Shown piece after piece: positions 54,205 to 63,198 of a DNA stretch of 64,000 nucleotides (the stretch's first letter is position 1; each line of letters begins with the position of its first letter). The stretch lies in the NCBI RefSeq assembly GCF_000159235.2, contig NZ_ACGK02000001.1:372001-436000 (forward strand), in the 5' to 3' direction. This DNA is from Fannyhessea vaginae DSM 15829 (GTDB lineage Bacteria; Actinomycetota; Coriobacteriia; Coriobacteriales; Atopobiaceae). The translations under genes and the position numbers were made by a program. The notes beneath the pieces were generated by a model, which saw only the letters and a program-made list of their open reading frames with translations, searched no databases and was not told the DNA's origin.

Positions 54205-55620
54205 TTAGTGTTGTTGAATGGTTTTTCGTGCATGTACATACTGCAAGCATAGCAGCATACAAAGTAGTATCATGGCTCCCACATAACTTCCTACAGCACC
54301 GCTGAAACGCAATGTAGTAATGCATATGAGAGAACATATAATAACAAAGCCAAAGCTTATGAGATAGGACGTAAAAGCATTTGCTTGTTTGCGTATGATG
54401 GTGAGCAACTGAAAGAAAAAGTCGATACATGCGCTTAAACCGCCCGCAATAACCATGCCTAACTGTTCAAGCTGTAAATGTTTAAATGAGACGCCATAAA
54501 GAATTCCATTAAGAGTTGCGCCCCAATTCCACATAATAAAAGCCATAAGAACCGTAATGCCTATAATACTTGTTGCAATGATAAACGTTTGTGTGTCAAA
54601 ACGTTTTGTGTTGTCGCTTTGTGTCCACAGCATCGATAATTTCATGAGCTGTGGCTTATACACAAGCGCAGCAACAAGTACAATAGCCATTGCTGGAAAG
54701 TAGAGCGCATTAAAATAGAGCTGCTGCTGGTAATCCAGAATGGCTTCCATAATAAATTTTGGTGAAGTATCAATAAGCGCAAAGAGAAATTGACCTAAAA
54801 ATGCAGGGAAACACTCATAAAAAAGCTCACTGAGCTCAATTGCTTCCCAGCCGCGCGATTTGGGCGTTTCAAATTTTGCAAGCGGATAGGTGATAATAAC
54901 AAAGCTTACGCCTGCAAAGAGAGCAAGTGCACGTGTTGCTGTTTGTACATCGCGAAAAAGTATAAGCACTAACATAAAGACAAAGCACGCACCGCCGCAG
55001 CGAATTGCTTGTGAAATGCCTGCTAGATAAAGTTTATCGCATTGTTGCAAGCGACCTTCATAGACATCGGCAAGACTGTCGATAAGTTTGAAAGTCATAA
55101 GCGAAATAAGCAGAGATGACATGAGCTCACTATCATGGCGCAGCGTCAGATATACCCAGCTTATTACTGCCATAATAATGCAGGTAAGTATGCGTTGTAG
55201 CTGATAGGCGGCAAATGAATCTTGTTCGCTGACATCGGATACTTGAAAGGTCCTTACCCCAAAAAGTGCAATAAATTGAAACACGCTGGCAACTACAAAT
55301 GCCATAGAGAATTGGCCAGCACTATCGCACCCACAGATTTGTGAAACTAAAATGGTAAGCAAAGGGAACATAAGCCCCATGCATGCCTGCCCAAGGGCGT
55401 TACAAAGATAATCTTTAACAGTTCGATGCGACCCATAGAGTGCAACCTGATTTGCAAAATCTTGGTGCCGCATGCCTTCCATAAGACGATTTTTCCAAGA
55501 CTTCATGATGTTATGTGAAGATCGAGGCGCGTGTAGCTCGCTCCACGTGCGCGTTGTACGGCTGTAACGTGTCTTTTTTGGTGCAAACATGTGTTTTACA
55601 CAACAAAACAGCTGTTTCAT
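54205..55620 (-). CDS. Polysaccharide flippase-like polytopic membrane protein
   Basis: 471 residues with about twelve hydrophobic segments after a basic, hydrophilic N-terminus of about 70 residues. The segment pattern and the blocks NALGQACMGLMFPLLTILVSQICGCDSAGQFSMAF and RTFQVSDV are those of Wzx/MATE-like exporters of lipid-linked oligosaccharides. No glycosyltransferase is adjacent, but LicD-type decoration genes lie elsewhere in the window. Start: ATG 55620 with AGGATGA; ATGs at 55507 and 55479 are possible later starts. Confidence 0.72.
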   Translation of the reverse strand: MKQLFCCVKHMFAPKKTRYSRTTRTWSELHAPRSSHNIMKSWKNRLMEGMRHQDFANQVALYGSHRTVKDYLCNALGQACMGLMFPLLTILVSQICGCDSAGQFSMAFVVASVFQFIALFGVRTFQVSDVSEQDSFAAYQLQRILTCIIMAVISWVYLTLRHDSELMSSLLISLMTFKLIDSLADVYEGRLQQCDKLYLAGISQAIRCGGACFVFMLVLILFRDVQTATRALALFAGVSFVIITYPLAKFETPKSRGWEAIELSELFYECFPAFLGQFLFALIDTSPKFIMEAILDYQQQLYFNALYFPAMAIVLVAALVYKPQLMKLSMLWTQSDNTKRFDTQTFIIATSIIGITVLMAFIMWNWGATLNGILYGVSFKHLQLEQLGMVIAGGLSACIDFFFQLLTIIRKQANAFTSYLISFGFVIICSLICITTLRFSGAVGSYVGAMILLCMLLCLQYVHARKTIQQH

Positions 55621-56025
55621 AAATCATCCTAACGTTTGCACACCAAAAGTGTTATGTGATAGATGCGTGTTTATTACGTACTGCTGGTTTACACCCGTGT
55701 TTGTGTGCAAACGACAACCATATTGGTAACACGATATACACGCCAGCCTTGCAAAATTTTCAATCATACAAATGTATATGTTATATATGTTTGTATGATT
55801 GGATATTAAGCTACACGTAATCCTTATTATACGGTTTTGTTTCACCCGCGCGCTCTTGCTTTTGTAGCGTTTACACGGACGTAAGATTTTAGTGAGAAAG
55901 ATTTCAAAATGGTTACGGCTTCTGTGTCGCTTATGCTAAATTGCCAAACCTGCCTTGCAGCGCTTTAAAGTGGTGTATTGTTAGATAAGTAAGTTAGGTA
56001 GGGTATTGTTTATAAAGGAGTTATC
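55621..56025. other. 405-bp non-coding region with a 12-bp inverted repeat
   Basis: Between the divergent flippase-like and ppc genes. It contains CAATCATACAAA (55761-55772) and TTTGTATGATTG (55790-55801), a perfect 12-bp inverted repeat with a 17-bp AT spacer, in size like a regulator operator. Otherwise AT-rich with no recognised gene. Confidence 0.6.
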
Positions 56026-58875
56026 GTGTCGGAGTTTAGTGGTCAAAACCAATCTGGCAAAAACGATAAAGAGGCTTACAAGGCACAAAACCATACCAAG
56101 AGCAGTGCAACAGCAGCTCATGTATACAAACCTTTGCAGCCTGCACAATCAAAACAAATAAACACACATATGGTTCATGCCGAAGAGGAACGCACTTTTG
56201 AGCGTGTTAATATTCCTGAAAGCCTTAAAAGTAATTTAACGCTTTTTCTTCATCTTGTACGTAAAGTTATTCAGGAATACGATGAAAACCTTTGTACCAC
56301 GTTTGATATGCTTCTTTCCGACTTTATCGAGGCAGATAATCAGGAAGCACACCATCCAAGTCAAACGTGTTCTGCACTCCAAGATGCCGTGCGTATTATA
56401 AACGGTCTTGAGATTCATGAAGCCACGATGCTTGCGCGTGCGTTTGCGTCATATTTTCATCTGGCAAACATCTGCGAAGAGAATTATCGTGTTGCTGCTT
56501 TGCGCGCACGTGAAAAATCTACGCCTGTTTCAAAAAAAGACAATCCTTTTGCTAATCCTAACAACGATTTAAGTGCCGCCTATCACGAAATTATGCGTGA
56601 ATGTGGCAAAGACAAGGCAAATGAGCTGTTGCACCGTTTGGAATTTCACCCCGTATTTACGGCGCACCCAACCGAAGCACGCCGTAAGACCGTTGAGGCG
56701 CGTATTAGAAATATTGCAACGCTGCTCGAAAAACGCGCGCGCCTTGGTGGAGCTTCTTTGGCCGAGAATGATCGTCGTATGCTTGAGGAAATTGAGGCGC
56801 TCTTTAGAACGTCTCCTATTGCGCTTAAAAAGCCAACTCCTGTTGAAGAAGCCGATACCATTATTGACATCTTTGATCACACGCTTTTTGAAATGGTTCC
56901 CGATGTATATCGTCGCTTTGACGATTGGGAATTGGGCGATGATGCTGGTAAGGTTCCGCCTTTATGTCCTGCGTTTTTTAAGCCAGGAAGTTGGATCGGA
57001 ACCGATCGTGACGGTAATCCTAATGTTACGGCAAAAGTTAGTAGAAAAGTTGCCGAAAAATTCCGCACGCATATGCTTACAAAATTAGCCGAGGAAACCA
57101 AAAAGGTTGCGCGAAGCCTAACACTTGATACTGTGTCAACACCTGCTTCTAAGCAGCTGCGCAATCTATGGAATCATCAGGTTGAAATGAGTGAAGTTCT
57201 TTCTGCGCGTGCGTATCAGGTTTCTGCAAGTGAGCTACACCATGCCGTGCTTAAGGTTATGGCAAATCGTTTGGAAGCAACTATTACGCGTACTGCCGAT
57301 CTTATGTATACAACGGCAGAAGACTTTATCAGCGATTTGCGCATTGTCCAAGAGTCCCTTGCACAAGCAGGAGCTGTTCGTGCTGCATACGGTGTGGTGC
57401 AACGTCTTATTTGGCAGGCAGAAACGTTTGGATTTTCGCTCGTGCAAATGGAGTTTCGTCAACACTCGCTCGTGCATACCCGTGCGCTTGAAGACATTCG
57501 TGCGCATGGTCGTTGGGGAGAGCGTGGCGAGCTTGCGCCCATGACTAAAGAAGTGCTTGATACATTTCGTGCTATTGGTTCTATTCAACGCCGCAATGGT
57601 GTTGAGGCGGCGCGTCGCTATATTATCTCGTTTACACAGTCGCCTCAAAATATTGAAGACGTCTATACGCTTGCCCATCTTGCGTTTGCGCATGATAAAG
57701 ACGTACCAACGCTTGATGTTATCCCTCTTTTTGAGCAGGTAGAAGACTTAAATAATGCAATTGATACGCTCAATCACATGATAGAGATTCCTGCGGTTCA
57801 AAAGCGCCTGGCTCAAACAAACAGACGTTTGGAAGTTATGTTGGGATATTCCGACTCTTCTAAAGACGCAGGTCCTACGTCGGCAACACTTGTACTGCAT
57901 GAAACACAGGCGCGCATTGCGCAGTGGGCAAAAGATCACAACATTAACCTCATTTTAATGCACGGCCGCGGAGGCGCAGTTGGACGTGGTGGCGGTCCTG
58001 CAAACCGTGCAGTTCTTTCTCAGCCTATGGGTTCGGTGAATGCATTCTTTAAGCTTACCGAACAGGGTGAAGTTATTTTTGCACGTTATGGAGATCCAGT
58101 TTTAGCACGTAGGCACGTTGAGTCTGTTGCTGGTGCTACGCTTTTGCAGTCGGCTCCTTCTATCGAAAAACTCAATACCGAAACTACTCAATCTTATTTG
58201 GGCCTAGCCGAAGAACTCGACCGTGCAGCTCATGCGCGTTTCTTGCGTTTGATTCATACTGAAGGCTTCCCTGAGTGGTTCTCTACCGTTACGCCTTTGG
58301 CCGAGATTGGTATGATGCCTATTGGGAGCCGCCCAGCTAAACGCGGATTAGGTGCAACATCGCTTGCTGATCTACGTACCATCCCGTGGATTTTCTCGTG
58401 GTCACAAGCTCGTACCAATTTAGCAGCCTGGTATGGTTTAGGAACTGCATGCGAGGAGATTGGTGATTTGGCACGTCTACGCAGCGCGTATAAGCAATGG
58501 CCGCTGTTTACGACCTTTATTGACAATATCGAAATGTCGCTTGCAAAAACAGATACGCGGATTGCAAAAATGTATTTGGCACTTGGTAAGCGTGACGATT
58601 TAACGGCGTTGGTTCTCGACGAGATGGAACTCACCAAAAAGTGGGTGTTATCCATTACAGGCAATCAATGGCCGCTTGAGCATCGTCGTGTGTTGGGTCC
58701 GCTTATTCGTATGCGCAGCCCGTTTGTAGATGTTTTATCGGTAACTCAGGCTCATGCGCTTTCAGTGTTGCGCACACGGGGTCAAGATTTAAGTCCCGAG
58801 GAAAAAGAAAAGTTTATCTATCTTATTTTGTGTACCGTTTCAGGAGTTGCTGCCGGCTTGCAAAATACGGGGTAA
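56026..58875 (+). CDS. ppc: Phosphoenolpyruvate carboxylase
   Basis: 949 residues, GTG start behind AAAGGAG. Catalytic blocks: FHPVFTAHPTEARR (the active-site His), WIGTDRDGNPNVT, VQMEFRQH, MLGYSDSSKDAGP, MHGRGGAVGRGGGP and the C-terminal QNTG that binds the allosteric inhibitor. Makes oxaloacetate from PEP and bicarbonate, feeding aspartate and the incomplete TCA branch. Residues 1-60 are an additional low-complexity extension (Ser/Gln/Lys). Single gene with a strong terminator. Confidence 0.97.
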   Translation: MSEFSGQNQSGKNDKEAYKAQNHTKSSATAAHVYKPLQPAQSKQINTHMVHAEEERTFERVNIPESLKSNLTLFLHLVRKVIQEYDENLCTTFDMLLSDFIEADNQEAHHPSQTCSALQDAVRIINGLEIHEATMLARAFASYFHLANICEENYRVAALRAREKSTPVSKKDNPFANPNNDLSAAYHEIMRECGKDKANELLHRLEFHPVFTAHPTEARRKTVEARIRNIATLLEKRARLGGASLAENDRRMLEEIEALFRTSPIALKKPTPVEEADTIIDIFDHTLFEMVPDVYRRFDDWELGDDAGKVPPLCPAFFKPGSWIGTDRDGNPNVTAKVSRKVAEKFRTHMLTKLAEETKKVARSLTLDTVSTPASKQLRNLWNHQVEMSEVLSARAYQVSASELHHAVLKVMANRLEATITRTADLMYTTAEDFISDLRIVQESLAQAGAVRAAYGVVQRLIWQAETFGFSLVQMEFRQHSLVHTRALEDIRAHGRWGERGELAPMTKEVLDTFRAIGSIQRRNGVEAARRYIISFTQSPQNIEDVYTLAHLAFAHDKDVPTLDVIPLFEQVEDLNNAIDTLNHMIEIPAVQKRLAQTNRRLEVMLGYSDSSKDAGPTSATLVLHETQARIAQWAKDHNINLILMHGRGGAVGRGGGPANRAVLSQPMGSVNAFFKLTEQGEVIFARYGDPVLARRHVESVAGATLLQSAPSIEKLNTETTQSYLGLAEELDRAAHARFLRLIHTEGFPEWFSTVTPLAEIGMMPIGSRPAKRGLGATSLADLRTIPWIFSWSQARTNLAAWYGLGTACEEIGDLARLRSAYKQWPLFTTFIDNIEMSLAKTDTRIAKMYLALGKRDDLTALVLDEMELTKKWVLSITGNQWPLEHRRVLGPLIRMRSPFVDVLSVTQAHALSVLRTRGQDLSPEEKEKFIYLILCTVSGVAAGLQNTG

Positions 58876-58960
58876 TTCTTTCAGAAAAAAATAAGGTTTG
58901 CGCCAAGTAAGGTTTCAAGTTTTAAGGGAACACCTTATAAAACCTAAATAATGTTTGTGT

Positions 58961-58994
58961 AAAGCACGCTTATAACCTATAAGCGTGCTTTTTA
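58961..58994 (+). terminator. Intrinsic terminator of ppc
   Basis: AAAGCACGCTTATA pairs with TATAAGCGTGCTTT, a 14-bp stem with a 3-nt loop at 58961-58991, ending in T residues. Confidence 0.93.
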
Positions 58995-59184
58995 ATTACG
59001 CGGATTCTGTGTAGAACCTGAAAATAATGTATAAAGCTTAAGAAAATCTTAACCAAAACTAACAATTCTTTAATTTCTGTAAGTAAGCTGAAAATATTTG
59101 TTTACAATGTTACTACTTAGTTAGGTTCATTTAACTCTTTTGGTTTCAACAAACAAAGGGTTGTAAGGGGAGAGGTCGTCACAT
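58995..59184 (+). promoter_or_regulatory. feo operon leader
   Basis: AT-rich. A -10-like TACAAT (59103-59108) is followed by AGTTA-N8-TAACT (59119-59136) overlapping TTAGGTT, which recalls a DtxR/IdeR half-site but is not a full match. The ribosome binding site of feoA is GGGGAGAGG (59167-59175), exactly complementary over 9 nt to the candidate small RNA at 63060-63191. Confidence 0.4.
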
Positions 59185-59445
59185 ATGCAACAGAACAAGA
59201 CGGTAGAAATTCACGGGATGAGTGGTGATTGTATGCCACTTTCGTTCATGCGTGAAGGTAGTGTTTGCCGTGTTTGTGCTGTTCGCGGAAATGACGATAC
59301 AAAACACCATATTACTTCTTTGGGTTTCGTTGACGGCGCGCTTGTCGAAATTATTTCCAAGCTGAGCGGAAGCGTTATCGTGCGAATTAAAGGGACAACA
59401 TTTGGCATTGGCTCGGAGATAGCGCGCAGAATTTACGTGCATTAA
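59185..59445 (+). CDS. feoA: FeoA domain protein (first copy)
   Basis: 86 residues, ATG. SH3-like FeoA fold: PLSFMREGSVCRVCAVRGND, HHITSLGFVDGALVEIISK and IVRIKGTTFGIGSEIARRIYV. Small cytoplasmic helper of the ferrous iron transporter FeoB. Separated by 195 bp from the second feoA, in which no gene is seen. Confidence 0.92.
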   Translation: MQQNKTVEIHGMSGDCMPLSFMREGSVCRVCAVRGNDDTKHHITSLGFVDGALVEIISKLSGSVIVRIKGTTFGIGSEIARRIYVH

Positions 59446-59640
59446 TGAGTTTGGTCATGTGGCGAGACGTACGTGTCGTGAGTTATGTAATGCATGCAGC
59501 ATAACTTAGAGCGCGCACAAGGGTTTCCAACACATTACTGTCGTTTATGTATAACAACCTCAAGAGTTATTTGATATATACGCGTTTGCTTGTGCACAGC
59601 TTTATGTGCATGATTGGCAACGCTCGGGAAAGGAGTATGC

Positions 59641-59913
59641 ATGGCTACCTTAAAAGACGTGCATGTGGGACAAACATGCGTTGTAAGTCGCCTGCTTGGA
59701 ATGGGCGCAGTTAAACGACGCATTATGGACATGGGACTTACCAAAGGCACAAAACTTTTTGTTCGTAAACTGGCTCCTCTTGGTGACCCTATAGAGCTTA
59801 CCGTGCGTGGATATGAGTTATCCATTCGCAAAAGTGAGGCCGAATGTGTAGAGGTTACCCAGGTAGAAGACGCGTCTTCTGCACAAACCTCAGCAACCAC
59901 TCAAAAAGCATAG
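59641..59913 (+). CDS. feoA: FeoA domain protein (second copy)
   Basis: 90 residues from ATG 59641 (AAAGGAG upstream). FeoA fold (LKDVHVGQTCVVSRLLGMG, KRRIMDMGLTKGTKLFVRK, PIELTVRGYELSIRKSEAECV) and a Thr/Ser/Ala tail. 16 nt before feoB, so tightly linked. Sequence identity to the first FeoA is low, suggesting distinct roles. Confidence 0.92.
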   Translation: MATLKDVHVGQTCVVSRLLGMGAVKRRIMDMGLTKGTKLFVRKLAPLGDPIELTVRGYELSIRKSEAECVEVTQVEDASSAQTSATTQKA

Positions 59914-59929
59914 AAAAGGAGTCCATCAC

Positions 59930-62671
59930 ATGTCCACTAAGACATTTATCGGCCTTGCGGGTAATCCAAACTGTGGAAAAACCACGCTCTTTAATGAGTT
60001 GACTGGCTCAAATGGTTATGTTGGTAACTGGCCAGGCGTTACGGTTGAGAAAAAGCAAGCTGCATGGCAAAAAGATAAATCTACAATATTTGTTGACCTT
60101 CCAGGTATTTACTCACTCTCTCCGTATTCTCCCGAAGAAATTGTGTCGCGTGATTATATTATGACGGAGTCGCCATCTGCGCTTATCAATCTGGTTGACG
60201 CAACAAATCTTGAGCGTAGTTTATACCTTACAACTCAGGTAATCGAAAGCGGTTGCCCTGTTGTTGTTGGTCTTAATATGGCAGATTTGCTTAAAGAGCG
60301 CGGAGACGTTGTTGATACCAAGAAACTTTCTTGTGCGCTTGGTGTTCCAGTTTTACAGGTAAGTGCACTTCGCGGAACCCATATTGGAGAATTGGTAGAA
60401 GCCGCGCATAATGCAGCACACACAGGCGTTGTTTCTAAAGGCACTGCATGTTTTTCTGAAGATGTTGAAAACGCATTGCAAGAAATTGCTCGTGTTATTA
60501 GTTTTGCATGTGATGAGCATCATCTTCGCTGGTATGCCATCAAGGTCTTTGAACGCGATGCCCAAATTATTAAGCAACTTTCTTTATCTGATGAGGTTCT
60601 TGAAGCATGTGAGCGCGTAATTGAGCCGATCGAAAAAGAGCGCCAAGACGATTCTGAATCTATTATCACCTCAGAACGCTATGACTGGATTGAAACCGTT
60701 GTGCACGATTGTGTAAATCGCGCGCCAAAGAAGCTGACGCTTTCGGAAAAAATTGACAAAGTGGTAACCAACAGATTTTTAGGTCTTCCTATTTTTGCGC
60801 TGGCAATGTTTATGGTGTACTACCTCTCAATCTCTACCATTGGTAAAGGTGCTACAGACTGGGTCAATGATAACCTCTTTGGTGATGGCTTCTTTATTTC
60901 ACAAACAGGTGAGTCAGAATTTAATGACGCAAAATCAGATTTTGATGACAAACACTATCAAGATCAAATTGACGGGTATATAGACGCAGCGCAAGACGCA
61001 GGCGTTGAAACCGACGGTGTTGCGGATGCAATTTCAAAGCTTAAAGAAGACGACGATGACGAAGAGGCTCAAGCAACGCTTGATACCTTTAAAGACGGCG
61101 CACGCGATGCACAGGTGGTAGCGCACGATGTTCCACTTCATAACGAAGATGGCAACTTTGTTGATAGCGAAGGCGAAGCCATTACGCGTCTTGACGCAGA
61201 TGGTGAGCCCATTCTTGAAGAAGGGCAAACCCTTGATGTTGTGGACGAGGTTGATGCAGACGCCTTTGATGAAGCGGTTGACGGTCTTCAAGACGAGCCC
61301 GATCCAAGCGACTTTCCAGGCTTTGTTCCATCAATTCCACAGGCAGCAACAAATGCATTGAAAGCAATGGACGTCTCTGATCCTGTTATCAGCCTTATTG
61401 TTGATGGTATTATCGGCGGTGTTGGTGCGGTACTTGGCTTTATCCCTCAAATGGCTGTGCTCTTTATTTTGCTGTGCTTCCTCGAAGACTGCGGATATAT
61501 GAGTCGTGTTGCATTTGTTATGGATAGGGTGTTCCGTCGTTTTGGACTTTCTGGAAAATCATTTATTCCTATGCTCATTTCTTCGGGTTGTGGTGTTCCA
61601 GGCGTTATGTCAACCAAAACTATCGAAAATGAAAAAGACCGTCGTATGACAGCTATGCTTACGACGATGATCCCCTGTGGTGCAAAGCAACCGATTATTG
61701 CGCTGGTTATGGGCGTGCTGATTGGCGGAGGCGATGCATGGTGGGTAGGTCCTCTGTTTTACTTCTTAAGTATTGTTTGCATTGTTTCCTCGGCAATTAT
61801 GCTCAAAAAGACTAAGTGGTTTGCTGGCGAACCTGCACCGTTTGTTATGGAGCTTCCTGATTATCATATTCCAACGCTTAAATCGTGGGGCTTGCATGTT
61901 TGGGAGCGTATTGGCTCATATGTTGGCAAAGCCGGTACTATTATTTTTGCGGCAGCTGTAGGTATTTGGTTCTTGTCGAACTTTGGTATTGCTGGCTGGC
62001 AGGAAGGCAGCGGAGCATTTGGCTATCTTCCAGCTATGGAAGGCGTTCCCGAAGAGTTTATGGACTTTTCTGTTCTTGCAGGCATTGGTAATGCAATCGG
62101 TTGGATTCTTGCGCCTTTAGGTTGTGCAAATTGGCAAGCAACAGTAGCTTCGATTTCTGCATTAATTGCAAAAGAAAACCTTGTATCAACCTTTGGTGTA
62201 CTTTACGGTTTGGGCGATGCAACAGAAAACTCAGTTTCTATGTGGACAGGCTTTGCTGGTATGTTTACCGATTCTAATGGTTTAATGCACGCAGGAGCAC
62301 TATGCGCCTTCGTAGCGTTTAACATGCTTGACGCACCTTGCTTTGCAGCAATTGGTACCATTCGTAAACAAATGAACAATGCACGCTGGTTCTGGTTTGC
62401 TATTGCATATCAATGCGGATTTGCGTGGGTAGTAGGCTTGATTATCAATCAGATGTGGGAACTTATTGTATTGGGCAATGTAAGTGTGTGGACATTTGTG
62501 GCAGGGCTCTTTATTGTGCTGTTACTGTTCCAAATTTTGCGTCCGCAACCAGCGTGGGATACAAAAGATTCCAAGATTGTGTCAAACTTAGAGACGCTTG
62601 AAGAGCATAAACAAGATAGCTCACAGCACCATTCTTCTGGTTGCGGCTGTGGTTGTGGTTGCTCGTCGTAG
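59930..62671 (+). CDS. feoB: Ferrous iron transporter FeoB with acidic insert and Cys-rich tail
   Basis: 913 residues, ATG behind AAAGGAG. N-terminal GTPase: G1 GNPNCGKTT (11-19), G2/G3 NWPGVTVEKK and DLPGIYSLSPYSPEE, G4 NMADLL. Membrane part with gate motifs FILLCFLEDCGYMSRVAF, ISSGCGVPGVMSTK and MIPCGAKQP. Between the first membrane helix and the gate (about residues 315-465) is an Asp/Glu-rich insert of some 140 residues, probably outside the cell and absent from standard 750-residue FeoB. The C-terminus ends in a Cys-Gly string (GCGCGCGCSS) like the FeoC-like or metal-binding tails. Imports Fe2+ driven by GTP. Confidence 0.95.
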   Translation: MSTKTFIGLAGNPNCGKTTLFNELTGSNGYVGNWPGVTVEKKQAAWQKDKSTIFVDLPGIYSLSPYSPEEIVSRDYIMTESPSALINLVDATNLERSLYLTTQVIESGCPVVVGLNMADLLKERGDVVDTKKLSCALGVPVLQVSALRGTHIGELVEAAHNAAHTGVVSKGTACFSEDVENALQEIARVISFACDEHHLRWYAIKVFERDAQIIKQLSLSDEVLEACERVIEPIEKERQDDSESIITSERYDWIETVVHDCVNRAPKKLTLSEKIDKVVTNRFLGLPIFALAMFMVYYLSISTIGKGATDWVNDNLFGDGFFISQTGESEFNDAKSDFDDKHYQDQIDGYIDAAQDAGVETDGVADAISKLKEDDDDEEAQATLDTFKDGARDAQVVAHDVPLHNEDGNFVDSEGEAITRLDADGEPILEEGQTLDVVDEVDADAFDEAVDGLQDEPDPSDFPGFVPSIPQAATNALKAMDVSDPVISLIVDGIIGGVGAVLGFIPQMAVLFILLCFLEDCGYMSRVAFVMDRVFRRFGLSGKSFIPMLISSGCGVPGVMSTKTIENEKDRRMTAMLTTMIPCGAKQPIIALVMGVLIGGGDAWWVGPLFYFLSIVCIVSSAIMLKKTKWFAGEPAPFVMELPDYHIPTLKSWGLHVWERIGSYVGKAGTIIFAAAVGIWFLSNFGIAGWQEGSGAFGYLPAMEGVPEEFMDFSVLAGIGNAIGWILAPLGCANWQATVASISALIAKENLVSTFGVLYGLGDATENSVSMWTGFAGMFTDSNGLMHAGALCAFVAFNMLDAPCFAAIGTIRKQMNNARWFWFAIAYQCGFAWVVGLIINQMWELIVLGNVSVWTFVAGLFIVLLLFQILRPQPAWDTKDSKIVSNLETLEEHKQDSSQHHSSGCGCGCGCSS

Positions 62672-62799
62672 GGAAGCGTAGCGTAAAAACGTGCGGAGTC
62701 AGGTATCTTGTGCTGTGTAGCGCGTGTGTAACACGCGTGGTGCGCTAAGCTAGATAAGTAACTCTAGCCGTGATTCTTTGCACAAAAGTTAAACAACAT

Positions 62800-62837
62800 A
62801 TGCTCATGAATGCGTTTGTGCGTTCATGAGCATTTTT
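62800..62837 (+). terminator. Intrinsic terminator of the feo operon
   Basis: ATGCTCATGAATGCG pairs with TGCGTTCATGAGCAT (15 bp with two G-T pairs, TTTG loop), 62800-62833, followed by TTTT. Confidence 0.93.
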
Positions 62838-63025
62838 GTAACTTGAAGCTACGGTTTTGTCTAACACGGGTTTTGTCTAACATGGAATGCGTGGTGCGTA
62901 TATGTGTAACGTGTAATGAGTAACAAAAAATGCAAGCGTGCATGCAAGTGTGCCGCATTATACAGTTCATGTGTGCAACGTTTGTTTGTGTATAACTTGT
63001 GAATTTTATGAACCTTAAAAGTTGC

Positions 63026-63053
63026 TGGACAAAAGTTAGAAATAGTGTACTAT
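63026..63053 (+). promoter_or_regulatory. Promoter-like sequence of the candidate small RNA
   Basis: TGGACA (63026-63031), 16-nt spacer, TACTAT (63048-63053). It overlaps the left end of the palindrome at 63052-63069. Confidence 0.55.
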
Positions 63054-63069
63054 AACTTACGTAAGTTAT
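63052..63069. repeat. 18-bp perfect palindrome at the presumed transcription start
   Basis: ATAACTTAC-GTAAGTTAT, a perfect 18-bp palindrome without spacer. Its position over the -10/+1 region suggests a repressor operator controlling the small RNA. Confidence 0.6.
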
Positions 63070-63191
63070 CTCGTGGTAACTTATTGAATTCGTTAACTTC
63101 TACCTGACGCATTCGGACCCTCTCCCCGATAGCGAACAGGTCTCATACGCCGCTTGCGTCCCCCTTTCCTACGCAGGCGGCGTTTTCTTTT
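63060..63191 (+). ncRNA. Candidate small RNA between feoB and rmuC
   Basis: About 130 nt between a promoter-like sequence and a strong terminator (ACGCCGCTTGCGT/ACGCAGGCGGCGT, 63147-63183, one T-G pair, 11-nt C-rich loop, then TTTTCTTTT). No ATG-started ORF is present; rmuC is on the opposite strand and the T tract follows the stem only on the plus strand, so this is an independent plus-strand unit. It carries CCTCTCCCC (63119-63127), perfectly complementary to GGGGAGAGG of the first feoA ribosome binding site, and a second C-rich loop (CCCCCTTTCCT) that could pair with other ribosome binding sites. 5' end inferred. Confidence 0.6.
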
Positions 63192-63198
63192 GCCTTTA

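Noticed and set aside
59119-59136. DtxR/IdeR iron box before feoA
   Set aside because: Only a partial match to the 19-bp palindrome; reported as weak within the leader entry, not as a site.
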